Assembly (NCBI GenBank): GCA_964643075.1
Contig: CAZXQO010000006.1
Coordinates: 1-64,000 of the forward strand
Reading direction: 5' to 3'
Length of the DNA stretch: 64,000 nucleotides
From: Desulfocucumis sp964643075
GTDB lineage: Bacteria > Bacillota > Desulfotomaculia > Desulfotomaculales > Desulfocucumaceae
Below are positions 1 through 7,725 of the stretch, one piece after another. The translations under genes and the position numbers were made by a program. The notes beneath the pieces are model-generated. The model had not been told where the DNA came from and made no database searches. It worked only from the letters and a program-made list of their open reading frames with translations. The first letter of the stretch is position 1; each line of letters starts with the position of its first letter.

Positions 1-96
1 TTCGTCATTCCTGACGTCCGAAGTCCTACAACTGACGACCTGTTTTCCATCTTGCCTCTGTTTAGTTTTCAAGGACCAGTTCGGTGACACTTCTTA
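1..96 (-). other. Probable rRNA operon leader (start of transcribed region, runs off left edge)
   Basis: Read on the minus strand, 58-74 gives CCTTGAAAACTAAACAG. This type of motif is commonly found in leaders and spacers of Firmicutes rRNA operons, close to the processing stems. Three well-formed minus-strand promoters lie just upstream. The 16S gene itself would lie to the left of the window, so the assignment is an inference. Confidence 0.5.
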
Positions 97-125
97 AGCA
101 TATCACCCTGACTTACTCTTGTCAA
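97..125 (-). promoter_or_regulatory. Promoter, proximal of three tandem promoters
   Basis: On the minus strand the -35 is TTGACA (120-125), the spacer is exactly 17 bp and the -10 is TATGCT (97-102). It drives transcription leftwards into the rRNA-type leader. Confidence 0.65.
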
Positions 126-170
126 CATCTTTTTCTCTAACTATTCCGGCATTTTTTGCAACCGTTAGTA

Positions 171-199
171 ATGTTACCACTATTGGCTATGCCAGTCAA
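171..199 (-). promoter_or_regulatory. Promoter, middle of three tandem promoters
   Basis: On the minus strand the -35 is TTGACT (194-199), the spacer 17 bp and the -10 TAACAT (171-176). The -35 and the next four bases (TTGACTGGCA) are identical to those of the distal promoter, so the two look like duplicates. Confidence 0.55.
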
Positions 200-294
200 G
201 TACCCATTTTTTTTCGTTCGCCTCACCGGCGCAAGAAACACTATATCATACCCTCGCAGGTGTTTTCAAGAGGCAATATGTGGATAGTAACAAA

Positions 295-323
295 TATATA
301 CCGCATCACTTTTTGCCAGTCAA
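295..323 (-). promoter_or_regulatory. Promoter, distal of three tandem promoters
   Basis: On the minus strand the -35 is TTGACT (318-323), the spacer 17 bp and the -10 TATATA (295-300). It shares the TTGACTGGCA block with the middle promoter. Confidence 0.55.
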
Positions 324-383
324 ATTTTTTGCTAATATTTTTACCCCGAAAATCGTACTCATATTCATAAATTCCTACCTTGC

Positions 384-533
384 TAATACTACAGCGCAAT
401 ATTGCCTATTTCGCTATGACCGCGGAGCCATGGGGACAGTTCCATCGCTTTCCCTTCGGTCCTTCGCTGCGCTTCGGAAGCGCTCGAACCGTCCCCATGG
501 CTCCGCTAACTTTTAGTTTACGCTGTAGTATTA
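384..533. mobile_element. Complete MITE-like element, TA target, 13-bp terminal inverted repeats
   Basis: The element starts TAATACTACAGCG (384-396) and ends with its exact reverse complement CGCTGTAGTATTA (521-533). It is 150 bp long, and the outer TA pairs look like a TA target duplication, as for IS630/Tc1-type elements. A second, inner inverted repeat (GGAGCCATGGGGAC near 424-438 against GTCCCCATGGCTCC near 491-504) forms a large hairpin. It has no coding capacity. Degenerate relatives occur at 22.2, 27.0 and 54.8 kb. It lies between the tandem promoters and the 3' end of yunB. Confidence 0.75.
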
Positions 534-537
534 ATTA

Positions 538-1200
538 TTATTTAATTATTCCTCCAGAAATCCCCCACGGTAGGGTTACAAAAGTATTGGGAACCTGGCC
601 CACAATAATACTTTCAGCCACCGGTACCCGTGTCGACACCTTGGCTTCACCGCTTTCAAGGGGCACTATTATACGCACTTCAGTTTCAAACTGCAGATAA
701 ATATTATGTCTGGTCTGATTTATACCGGCGCTTTCAAACTGATCATTTACATCCACACGCACAGTCCCCGCTGGCATCATACTAACATTTAAGTCCGGTC
801 CACGATTAGCCAGTAAATAAAACCCTGTAAGCTCCCCTAGGGGGAGTTTAATGTTCTGATCCTTCAGGTCATCCAGTGACTTTTGAACCGCAAGGGTAAC
901 ATCAGACGCAAGTTGGTTTATCTTTATTGTATTTGCCTGCATCAATACAATTCTGCCCTCATTATCTTTGTGGAAAATAATTAAATCGTTATAGCGAATC
1001 TGGCCATCCGCAACTTTCCTTTGTACGGCTACATTAATAGCCTCAGTGGCTAACTTTACCGCCCTAATCCGGGCCATTTCATAAACCGCCGGTCGCAAAA
1101 CAACATCCACATACCAAAACAACGCTAATAGCGCGATAATCATAAGAACGTAAGCCATAATTCTTTTATAAGGCCTGCGTCTCTTGAACAAGCAGATCAC
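538..1200 (-). CDS. yunB: Sporulation protein YunB
   Basis: YunB is a membrane-anchored protein made during sporulation in Bacillus; its molecular role is not well defined. The product has a short basic N-terminus (RRRPYKR), one membrane segment (about residues 15-31), then an extracytoplasmic domain that matches YunB in order and length. The C-terminus ends in a block (VAESIIVGQVPNTF) I associate with the family. The open frame extends upstream to an ATG at 1326, but that extension is atypical and lies within repeat-like sequence. A GTG at 1200 or TTG at 1191 behind a GGTGGG-type site fits the family better; the start is uncertain. A MITE ends 5 bp beyond the stop. It follows the tyrS terminator, so it is probably transcribed alone. 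Confidence 0.8.
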   Translation of the reverse strand: MICLFKRRRPYKRIMAYVLMIIALLALFWYVDVVLRPAVYEMARIRAVKLATEAINVAVQRKVADGQIRYNDLIIFHKDNEGRIVLMQANTIKINQLASDVTLAVQKSLDDLKDQNIKLPLGELTGFYLLANRGPDLNVSMMPAGTVRVDVNDQFESAGINQTRHNIYLQFETEVRIIVPLESGEAKVSTRVPVAESIIVGQVPNTFVTLPWGISGGIIK

Positions 1201-1361
1201 CCACCATAACGGCCCACTTAAAACCGTCGAATATATTCCGGCAACACTACAGTGAAAGGAGACACCTCTCTGTAGAGATTGGCTCTGGGGGTCGGAGGAA
1301 TGTCCCCAACTAAAAGAATGCTCCACAATGATGTATATGCATAAGTTGCAAGATAAAGGCC

Positions 1362-1396
1362 GAAAATAAAAAATAAGCCCGCCTGCGGCGGGCTTC
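1362..1396 (-). terminator. Rho-independent terminator of tyrS
   Basis: GC-rich hairpin with arms AAGCCCGCC and GGCGGGCTT (1375-1395), followed on the minus strand by a T-rich run. It lies 12 bp after the tyrS stop. Confidence 0.85.
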
Positions 1397-1407
1397 GGGT
1401 GAGCTGT

Positions 1408-2628
1408 CTAAACCACTAATTTTACAAATTTTCTTTTACCGGCCCTAATAATCATGCCGTCTTTTACTGCTAGATTGACACCAGGATCGTCCACCTTTTC
1501 ACCGTCCACCTTTACGGCCCCTTGCTGTAGTAGCCTGCGAGCCTCACTGGTGCTTGAAGCCAGTCCGGACAACTGCAACAATTTGGGTAACCAGACACGA
1601 CCTTCTTCCATCAAAACGGGTGTAACTGTAAAAACCGGAATCTCATCGGGTAATTCATGCTGCTGAAAAATTCTCTTAAACTCTTCCTCGGCTGCCAGAG
1701 CTGCCTCCTGGTTATGATAAATGATAACTATTTCCCTGGCCAGCCGCATTTTAATGTCCCGGGGATGCAGGTCTCCTTCTTTCAAACCCTGCTCAATCGA
1801 CCTGATCTCTTTCAGGGAAACGGGAGTTACCAGTTCAAAATAGCGAATCATAAGCTCGTCGGGCAGGGACATGGTCTTGCCGTACATTTCCCTGGGTGAC
1901 TCATCTATCCCTATGTAATTGCCCAAACTTTTGCTCATTTTATGGACTCCGTCGAGGCCTTCAATAATGGGCATCATCAGTGCAATTTGAGGTTCCTGGC
2001 CATATTCCCTCTGCAAGGTACGGCCCATTAAAAGATTAAACTTCTGATCCGTTCCGCCCAGTTCTACGTCTGCCTCAAGAGCCACCGAATCGTAACCCTG
2101 CATCAGGGGGTAAAAAAACTCATGTACACTGATAGGGAGATTCTCCCTGTATCGCTTTGAAAAATCCTCTCTCTCCAGCATCCTTGCCACTGTATACTTC
2201 GCCGCCAGTTCAATCACCTGGGCAAAGTTTAGAGGCGCCAGCCACTGGCTGTTAAAAACAAGTTTAGTCCTGGAGGGATCTAAAATCTTAAATATTTGTC
2301 TTTCATAAGTCCGGGCATTTGCCAGCACCTGTTCTTCGGTTAGTTGCTTCCTGGTTTCCGACTTGCCTGTGGGATCTCCGATACGGGCGGTAAAATCACC
2401 TAGAATAATAATAACCTGATGTCCCAACTCCTGGAATTGACGCATTTTTTGCAGCACCACTGTATGTCCCAGATGTATGTCCGGGGCAGTGGGATCCAGG
2501 CCAAGCTTTATGGTTAAAGGCTTTCCGGTGGCATTGGAACGTTTAAGCTTTGCCACCAATTCCTCTTCAGGGACAATTTCCACGGTTCCCCGCCTGATAA
2601 TTTCCAACTCTTTTTCTACATTGTGCAT
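1408..2628 (-). CDS. tyrS: Tyrosyl-tRNA synthetase
   Basis: Charges tRNA-Tyr with tyrosine in the cytosol. The 406-residue product has the class I HIGH signature as HLGH (residues 52-55), the KMSKS loop (KMSKSLGNY, about residue 235) and a C-terminal S4 RNA-binding domain (the last 60 residues or so, with ARRLLQQGAVKVDG). Length and the ESPREMYGK block match the TyrZ-type enzyme of Firmicutes. The ATG at 2628 follows GGAGGAAAG at good spacing; the frame is open further upstream but without a comparable site. The gene has its own promoter and terminator. No T-box leader is visible in the roughly 40 bp between promoter and start. Confidence 0.97.
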   Translation of the reverse strand: MHNVEKELEIIRRGTVEIVPEEELVAKLKRSNATGKPLTIKLGLDPTAPDIHLGHTVVLQKMRQFQELGHQVIIILGDFTARIGDPTGKSETRKQLTEEQVLANARTYERQIFKILDPSRTKLVFNSQWLAPLNFAQVIELAAKYTVARMLEREDFSKRYRENLPISVHEFFYPLMQGYDSVALEADVELGGTDQKFNLLMGRTLQREYGQEPQIALMMPIIEGLDGVHKMSKSLGNYIGIDESPREMYGKTMSLPDELMIRYFELVTPVSLKEIRSIEQGLKEGDLHPRDIKMRLAREIVIIYHNQEAALAAEEEFKRIFQQHELPDEIPVFTVTPVLMEEGRVWLPKLLQLSGLASSTSEARRLLQQGAVKVDGEKVDDPGVNLAVKDGMIIRAGKRKFVKLVV

Positions 2629-2671
2629 GGGCGGCTTTCCTCCTTCGCTTAACCGGCAATAAACCGAATAC

Positions 2672-2701
2672 ATTATACCAGAGGCCAACTTCAGGTGACA
2701 A
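2672..2701 (-). promoter_or_regulatory. Promoter of tyrS
   Basis: On the minus strand TTGTCA (2696-2701), an 18-bp spacer and a perfect TATAAT (2672-2677), about 45 bp upstream of the tyrS start codon. Confidence 0.65.
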
Positions 2702-2735
2702 GGCAGGAAAGGGCAGCAGCATGGGATTTCATATT

Positions 2736-2775
2736 TTGACTTTTTTCCCGGGCTAATAAAATATTATGTTATAAT
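2736..2775 (+). promoter_or_regulatory. Promoter region of the class A PBP gene
   Basis: A TTGACT at 2736-2741 and a TATAAT at 2770-2775 are visible, but they are 28 bp apart, so they cannot be one promoter. TAAAAT (2757) or TATTAT (2762) are alternative -10 boxes. A promoter must lie here, divergent from tyrS; its exact boxes are unresolved. Confidence 0.35.
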
Positions 2776-2808
2776 GTTTTATCATACATATCAAGGAGGA
2801 CACTAATT

Positions 2809-5076
2809 TTGACGGCAACACGGAAACGGAGAAAAATAAGGCCGGGCAGGCTTGTTTTATTTGTAGTTCTCCTGTTTACCCTGGTATGCGGCACCGCTGC
2901 CCTGGGTCTGGTGGCCATAAGTATCAAGGACATGCCAGCCTGGAGCGAAAACGCCCTCACGTCTTCGAATGCAACACTTATATATGATAAAAACGACAAA
3001 GTTGTGGCCAAAGTAGGGATCGAAAACAGGGTCCCCATATCCCTGAACGACATCCCCAAAAAGATCCAGGATGTATTCCTGGCTGCCGAGGACATACGCT
3101 TTTACCAGCATTACGGGATTGATATAAAGGGGATTATCAGGGCTGCATGGATCGATATTACCTCAGGAGGAGTACGCCAAGGTGCAAGTACTATCACCCA
3201 ACAGCTGGTTAAGCTGTCCTTTCTTACTCCTGAAAGGACAGCTAAAAGAAAAATCCAGGAAATAATCCTCGCGCTCCAGGTTGAACGGCACTATTCTAAA
3301 GAAGAAATACTGGAAATGTATTTAAACAAAATTTATTTCGGCGAAGGTGCTTACGGCATCCAGTCAGCAGCTCAGACCTATTTTGGCAAATCTGTAAAAG
3401 ATCTGACAATCAGCGATGCGGCTTTACTGGCCAGCATTGTCAGGGCGCCAAGCGCCTATTCACCCTACAGAGATGAAAAGGCAGCCCTAGTTAGGCGGAA
3501 TACTATCCTGTCACAGATGGCCGAGTATAGTTTAATCAGCTCCTCTGAAGCGGCTAGAGCTAAGTCAGAGCCACTTAACATAAAAGAAGGCTCACCCGCA
3601 GGTAGACAATACCCCTATCCCTACTTCATTGATTATGTAACTGAGCAGTTGATAAAAAAATATGGCCCGGAAAAAGTCTACAAACAGGGGCTGATAGTGC
3701 ATACCACCCTGGATACAGACATACAGGCCAATGCGGAAAAAGTAATGGCCGATGACCGCAATTTTCCACCCGCCAGCAGCAAAGCAAAACCGCAGGGCGC
3801 GGTGGTAGTGCTTGACCCGCAGAACGGCCAGATCAGGGCACTGGTGGGAGGCAGGGAGCACACCAACAAGCTGGGCTGGAACAGGGCCACACACAAACCA
3901 GGGCGGCAGCCTGGGTCATCCTTTAAACCAATTATAGACTATGCTCCGGCCATAGAGTTAAAAGGTATGGGTCCCGCCTCGGTAATAGACGATGCCCCGA
4001 TAAAATACGGTAAATACGAGCCACACAACGACAGCAGGAGCTTCAGGGGACTGATTACGTTAAGAACGGCCATTACTTACTCGGTGAACGTTGTGGCAGT
4101 AAAACTGCTGGTAGATCATGTCACCATACCCGAAGCCATAACCTTTGCCAGGCGACTGGGGTTCAACATAAACAGCAGTTCCGTGGGAGCCAGCCTGGCC
4201 CTGGGGACGGAAGAAGTAACGCCCCTGCAAATGGCTGCGGCCTACGGGGCATTTGCCAACCAGGGCATATATACAGAACCAACGGCCATATTAAAAGTGG
4301 AAGATTCCGACGGCACAGTGCTGGAAGAAAACAACCCCATCCAGCGCCAGGCCATGAAGCCCACAACGGCCTACTTAATAACAGATATGTTGAAATCCGT
4401 AGTCCGGTCGGGCACCGGCACCAGGGCCAATATTGGCCGTCCCGCCGCTGGGAAAACAGGCACCACGGATCAGGGCAAGGATATCTGGTTTGCCGGTTAC
4501 ACCCGGGATCTTGTGGGAGTGGTTTGGATCGGTTACGACGACCCGATAGCGATGAATAAAAGTTTCGGGGGCACTTATCCGGCCCCCATCTGGCGTAAGA
4601 TTATAGGCGATGCCCTTAAGAACAAACCCGCAAGAGACTTCATCAAACCTCCGGGCATCATACCGGCCACCGTTGACAGCAAATCCGGATTGCTGCCGGG
4701 ACCGAATACTCCCCCGGAGGATACGGTTACCGATTTATTTGCCAGTGGCACCGTTCCTACCAGGAAAGACGATACCCACGTACTGGTGGAAGTTTGCGCC
4801 ACCAGCGGCCTGTTGCCTACGGAATACTGTCCTGACAGGGTATTCAGAACTATGGTTAAACTGCCTTATACGGTACCTAAATTCGTAGCTGACTATAATG
4901 AAAGAGTACCTACCGAATTCTGCAACATTCACGGGCCTGGCGGTGGAGGTCAGATACTCCCGCCCGGTCAGAACCCGGACACAAATCCACCAACGGATAT
5001 ACCATTGAATACACCCGGCGGTGACACCACCGGCAAGCAGACAAACCAAGGCATGGAAGGGAAAAGCATAAATTAA
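2809..5076 (+). CDS. Class A penicillin-binding protein 1A (glycosyltransferase/transpeptidase)
   Basis: Polymerises and cross-links peptidoglycan from lipid II at the outer membrane face. The 755-residue protein has a cytoplasmic basic start, one membrane anchor (about residues 16-38), a GT51 glycosyltransferase domain (EDIRFYQHYGID with the catalytic Glu, and GASTITQQLVK) and a transpeptidase domain. The latter has the SxxK serine (GSSFKPI), SVN and KTGTT boxes. A Pro/Gly/Thr-rich tail with several Cys-containing motifs closes the protein. The start is TTG at 2809 behind AAGGAGG. It is monocistronic: own promoter region, divergent from tyrS, and a terminator directly after the stop. Confidence 0.95.
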   Translation: MTATRKRRKIRPGRLVLFVVLLFTLVCGTAALGLVAISIKDMPAWSENALTSSNATLIYDKNDKVVAKVGIENRVPISLNDIPKKIQDVFLAAEDIRFYQHYGIDIKGIIRAAWIDITSGGVRQGASTITQQLVKLSFLTPERTAKRKIQEIILALQVERHYSKEEILEMYLNKIYFGEGAYGIQSAAQTYFGKSVKDLTISDAALLASIVRAPSAYSPYRDEKAALVRRNTILSQMAEYSLISSSEAARAKSEPLNIKEGSPAGRQYPYPYFIDYVTEQLIKKYGPEKVYKQGLIVHTTLDTDIQANAEKVMADDRNFPPASSKAKPQGAVVVLDPQNGQIRALVGGREHTNKLGWNRATHKPGRQPGSSFKPIIDYAPAIELKGMGPASVIDDAPIKYGKYEPHNDSRSFRGLITLRTAITYSVNVVAVKLLVDHVTIPEAITFARRLGFNINSSSVGASLALGTEEVTPLQMAAAYGAFANQGIYTEPTAILKVEDSDGTVLEENNPIQRQAMKPTTAYLITDMLKSVVRSGTGTRANIGRPAAGKTGTTDQGKDIWFAGYTRDLVGVVWIGYDDPIAMNKSFGGTYPAPIWRKIIGDALKNKPARDFIKPPGIIPATVDSKSGLLPGPNTPPEDTVTDLFASGTVPTRKDDTHVLVEVCATSGLLPTEYCPDRVFRTMVKLPYTVPKFVADYNERVPTEFCNIHGPGGGGQILPPGQNPDTNPPTDIPLNTPGGDTTGKQTNQGMEGKSIN

Positions 5077-5100
5077 ACCACTGACTAATCGTACATTTTA

Positions 5101-5135
5101 AAGGCCCGCGGATTAAAATCCACGGGCCTTTCTCT
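5101..5135 (+). terminator. Terminator of the PBP gene
   Basis: Hairpin with arms AAGGCCCG and CGGGCCTT (5101-5130) followed by TTTCTCTC. It lies 24 bp after the PBP stop codon. Confidence 0.8.
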
Positions 5136-5263
5136 CGCTATACAGCCTGTTGATCCCCGTCCTCGAAGGTCGGGATCAACAGGCTGTATAGCTCGAATTA
5201 AGTTCGCTCTAAGGGTTCGGTAGGGGAATAACCTCTTCCGAACCCAAGGCTCACTTATATTTT
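5132..5263. repeat. Dispersed hairpin repeat, copy A
   Basis: About 130 bp nearly identical to 33653-33786. It contains a 21-bp perfect inverted repeat (5137-5157 with 5172-5192) and a second stem, GGGTTCGG with CCGAACCC (about 5213-5245), and ends AAGGCTCACTTATAT. It lies directly behind the 3' end of rnpB. It has no open frame of note. Confidence 0.8.
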
Positions 5264-5265
5264 CA

Positions 5266-5617
5266 GCGCTACTTTAAAAGACACGGCTGTAAGCGAGATT
5301 CTGTTTTTCAAGCAGTCATCTATCTAAGGAATTCGAAAATTCCTTCCCCCTACAAGGGGGTGCCCCTACCCGTGGCTTATAGCCACCTATTTGGGTTGCA
5401 CGCCAGCGGAGTTTACCCTTGCACTCACCGGTCGCCCGGTGACTTCGTTTCTGTGGCACTTTACAGCTACTAAAAACTAACAGGAGTTTCTTTCGCCGTC
5501 GTCAGGTCGCCCTGCCCCGGCTTACACCGGGCGCCGTTTTACATAAATTATGTGCGTGTCTCGACTTTCCTCTGCCCCGCGAAAGGACAGCAACTGCTCA
5601 CCGTACTTTTAAAGCGC
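5266..5617 (-). ncRNA. rnpB: RNase P RNA
   Basis: Catalytic RNA of RNase P, which matures tRNA 5' ends. Read on the minus strand it shows the conserved core in order: GAGGAAAGTC, GTGCCACAGAAACG, GGTAAACTCC, the CAACCCAAATAGG block, then TAGATAGATGACTGC and ACAGAATCTCGCTTACAG near the 3' end. Helix P1 can be drawn between GCGCTTTAAAAG at the 5' end and CTTTTAAAGTAGCGC at the 3' end, which fixes both limits to within a few bases. The length of about 350 nt is typical. Confidence 0.93.
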
Positions 5618-5687
5618 AACAATAATTATACTTTACAAAACTAAAAAATGCAACCGTAAGGCTCTGGTATCCAACTTCAACAATTTG

Positions 5688-6449
5688 TCATCCCTGGGAA
5701 CCTGCCGTATACTCGAACGATTTAACACCAGAACCAAGCACACCTAATTTTTTACCATTGACCTGAACCTCCACCACCCCTGCATTTCCCAGTTTTATCC
5801 AAATTTTCTCCTTGCCCTGAAAGCTTTTACTCTCTCCTGCCGGCAGTTCCCCCGTAAACTGGGTCTTACCGTCCACCACCACCAACATCCAACTGGTTTT
5901 ATCCGTTACATTAAGGGTCAGATTTACACCTTCCGGGACAGGCTCAGGAGGAATTACCAAGTTATTATTGTCATTTTTATTAATTATGTTATAGCCGGAA
6001 CCTGAAGGCGGCAGTTGCCCCCCTTTATTTGCGGAATCATTCTGCTGTGAAGCCGGGGGACGATTTACTACTTCGCCATTTTTAAACAAGGGGAGAGTCG
6101 CAAATACAGCGGCTATAAATACAATACCAGCTACAATTAAACCCGCCGCCAGAAATCTTCTATTTCCTTTACCTGGAGTATGTTGTTCTTGAATTTCAAC
6201 GCTTTCCTGTTCCTCCTCAGCCGGATACTGACTCTGGTAGAGGGACAATATATCATCAGCTTCAAGTCCCAGATACCGGGCATAATTCTTTAAAAAACCC
6301 TTTACATAGACCCTTCCTGGAAGTATGCCAAAGTCTTCGTTCTCCATGGCTTCCAAATATTTATGGCGAATTTTAATGTCGGCTTCCACAGCATCCAGTG
6401 AGACACCCCTGGTTTCCCTGGCATCCCTCAACGCCTTCCCTATTTCCAA
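5688..6449 (-). CDS. rodZ: RodZ-like helix-turn-helix membrane protein
   Basis: RodZ couples MreB to the elongation machinery and helps set cell shape. The protein has an N-terminal Cro/CI-type helix-turn-helix domain (about residues 1-70, EIGKALRDARETRGVSL), one membrane helix (about residues 100-122), a polar linker rich in Asn/Pro, and a C-terminal DUF4115-type beta domain. I prefer the TTG at 6449, five codons inside the longest frame: it follows GGAGGTG by 6 nt and gives the usual EIGxxLRxARE start. This start lies 77 bp inside the mnmH frame, so the two genes overlap and are probably translationally linked. It ends about 70 bp before rnpB. Confidence 0.87.
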   Translation of the reverse strand: MEIGKALRDARETRGVSLDAVEADIKIRHKYLEAMENEDFGILPGRVYVKGFLKNYARYLGLEADDILSLYQSQYPAEEEQESVEIQEQHTPGKGNRRFLAAGLIVAGIVFIAAVFATLPLFKNGEVVNRPPASQQNDSANKGGQLPPSGSGYNIINKNDNNNLVIPPEPVPEGVNLTLNVTDKTSWMLVVVDGKTQFTGELPAGESKSFQGKEKIWIKLGNAGVVEVQVNGKKLGVLGSGVKSFEYTAGSQG

Positions 6450-7518
6450 CCTCAACACCTCCATTCACCGGAGTCCCATATTCAGGCAAACTGGTAATGT
6501 ATCCGGCAACCATATCCACCGCATTGCCCATATTGCCCGTATCAACGGACAAATTATATCTGCTGTCCGGACCGGCCGGATATTTATAAAGCGGGTCGTA
6601 GTAGTCTACCAAAAGTATCTCGACAGCCTCTTCGTACCTGCCTTCCGATAGCAAATTAATTAATTTTTTTACCTTGTCGTTTCCCAAATATCTATTAATT
6701 GATTCCACAGCCCGGATTAGCGATTGCACGTCAAATCCCGGACCTTTTACATATTCCTGGATGGAACGTTGAATCCGGTCCTGCAATGAGGCATAAAGCA
6801 GTACACCGTATCCTTTTTTCATTGCATTCATTACAGGTTGTGGAACCAGCAGCCTTCCAAGCCTTCTGCTTTCACATTCCACCACGAAAATTCCTTTTTG
6901 TTCTGCTTCCTTAAGTGATTTAACGATTAACCCCTCAAATTTCTTCTGTGATGGGGAGGCTTCAAGTCCTATCTTGCCGAATACTGAACCCCGGTGCCTG
7001 GCCAGACCCTCCAGATCCAGAACTGCTATTCCTTTTTTTGCCAGACCTATCAATAGATCTGTTTTTCCCACTCCGGTAAGCCCGTGCAATACCACGGCCC
7101 GGTGGGGCAAATCCCCCTCCAGATAACGGTTTACATATTTGCGATAAGATTTATAGCCCCCGTCGACACGGTAAATTTCAAAGCCCATAAGGTCAAGCAT
7201 ATAGGTCACAAAGTGGCTGCGTAAACCCCCGCGCCAGCAAAAAAGCACTATACCGTTACCTTTGGAAAGTTGAAGCTCGTATTCCTTCAGCATACCCGGT
7301 AACTTCGGGGAAACAAGGTTCAGTCCCAGTCTCCGGGCTGCCACCGGGTTCTGGTTTTTATAGACTGTCCCCACCATAGCTCTTTCCTGGTTGTTCAACA
7401 GCGGTATGTTAATGGCGCCTGGTATAGTATCTTCACAGTATTCATCCTCGGATCGGACGTCCACCAGGATGGCATCAGGCATGGCCAATGCATCTTCTAT
7501 TGCTATATTTTTAGACAT
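6373..7518 (-). CDS. mnmH: tRNA 2-selenouridine synthase
   Basis: MnmH (SelU/YbbB) replaces sulfur by selenium at 2-thiouridine in the wobble position of certain tRNAs, using selenophosphate. The N-terminal rhodanese domain carries the reactive Cys in FCWRGGLRS (about residue 92). The C-terminal half has a P-loop, GLTGVGKTD (about residue 147). Its presence implies selenophosphate is made in this organism, although selD is not in the window. The ATG at 7518 follows GGAG by about 11 nt. The last 25 residues (Gly/Cys-rich) are encoded in the overlap with rodZ and may not matter for function. Confidence 0.9.
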   Translation of the reverse strand: MSKNIAIEDALAMPDAILVDVRSEDEYCEDTIPGAINIPLLNNQERAMVGTVYKNQNPVAARRLGLNLVSPKLPGMLKEYELQLSKGNGIVLFCWRGGLRSHFVTYMLDLMGFEIYRVDGGYKSYRKYVNRYLEGDLPHRAVVLHGLTGVGKTDLLIGLAKKGIAVLDLEGLARHRGSVFGKIGLEASPSQKKFEGLIVKSLKEAEQKGIFVVECESRRLGRLLVPQPVMNAMKKGYGVLLYASLQDRIQRSIQEYVKGPGFDVQSLIRAVESINRYLGNDKVKKLINLLSEGRYEEAVEILLVDYYDPLYKYPAGPDSRYNLSVDTGNMGNAVDMVAGYITSLPEYGTPVNGGVEVGNREGVEGCQGNQGCLTGCCGSRH

Positions 7519-7553
7519 TATATATACATCTCCAAAAAACGGGTAAACCAATC

Positions 7554-7589
7554 AACCCCGCCAAACGGCTACAAACCGTCTCCGGGGTT
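7554..7589 (-). other. Stem-loop between ftsK and mnmH
   Basis: Arms AACCCCG and CGGGGTT enclose a second pair, ACGG and CCGT. No T-run follows, so it may be an imperfect terminator for ftsK or a structured leader 36 nt upstream of the mnmH start. Confidence 0.4.
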
Positions 7590-7725
7590 ACATACATAAT
7601 AAAAACATATGTTAATAATCACATCTATCTTAGCATATCCCCATTATATATGCAAAATTCCCATAGGCCGAAGGTTAATTTGGGTTTCTTGCAAAATCAC
7701 TTTCGACAAAAAAAATGGAATTCCT

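Noticed and set aside
1240..1326. Possible further MITE copy (CACTACAGTG, CTCTGTAGAG) upstream of yunB
   Set aside because: Only short ACTACAG-like words are shared; the inner hairpin blocks of the family are missing.
2629..2795. T-box leader for tyrS
   Set aside because: The gap between promoter and start is too short and has no T-box sequence or specifier stem.
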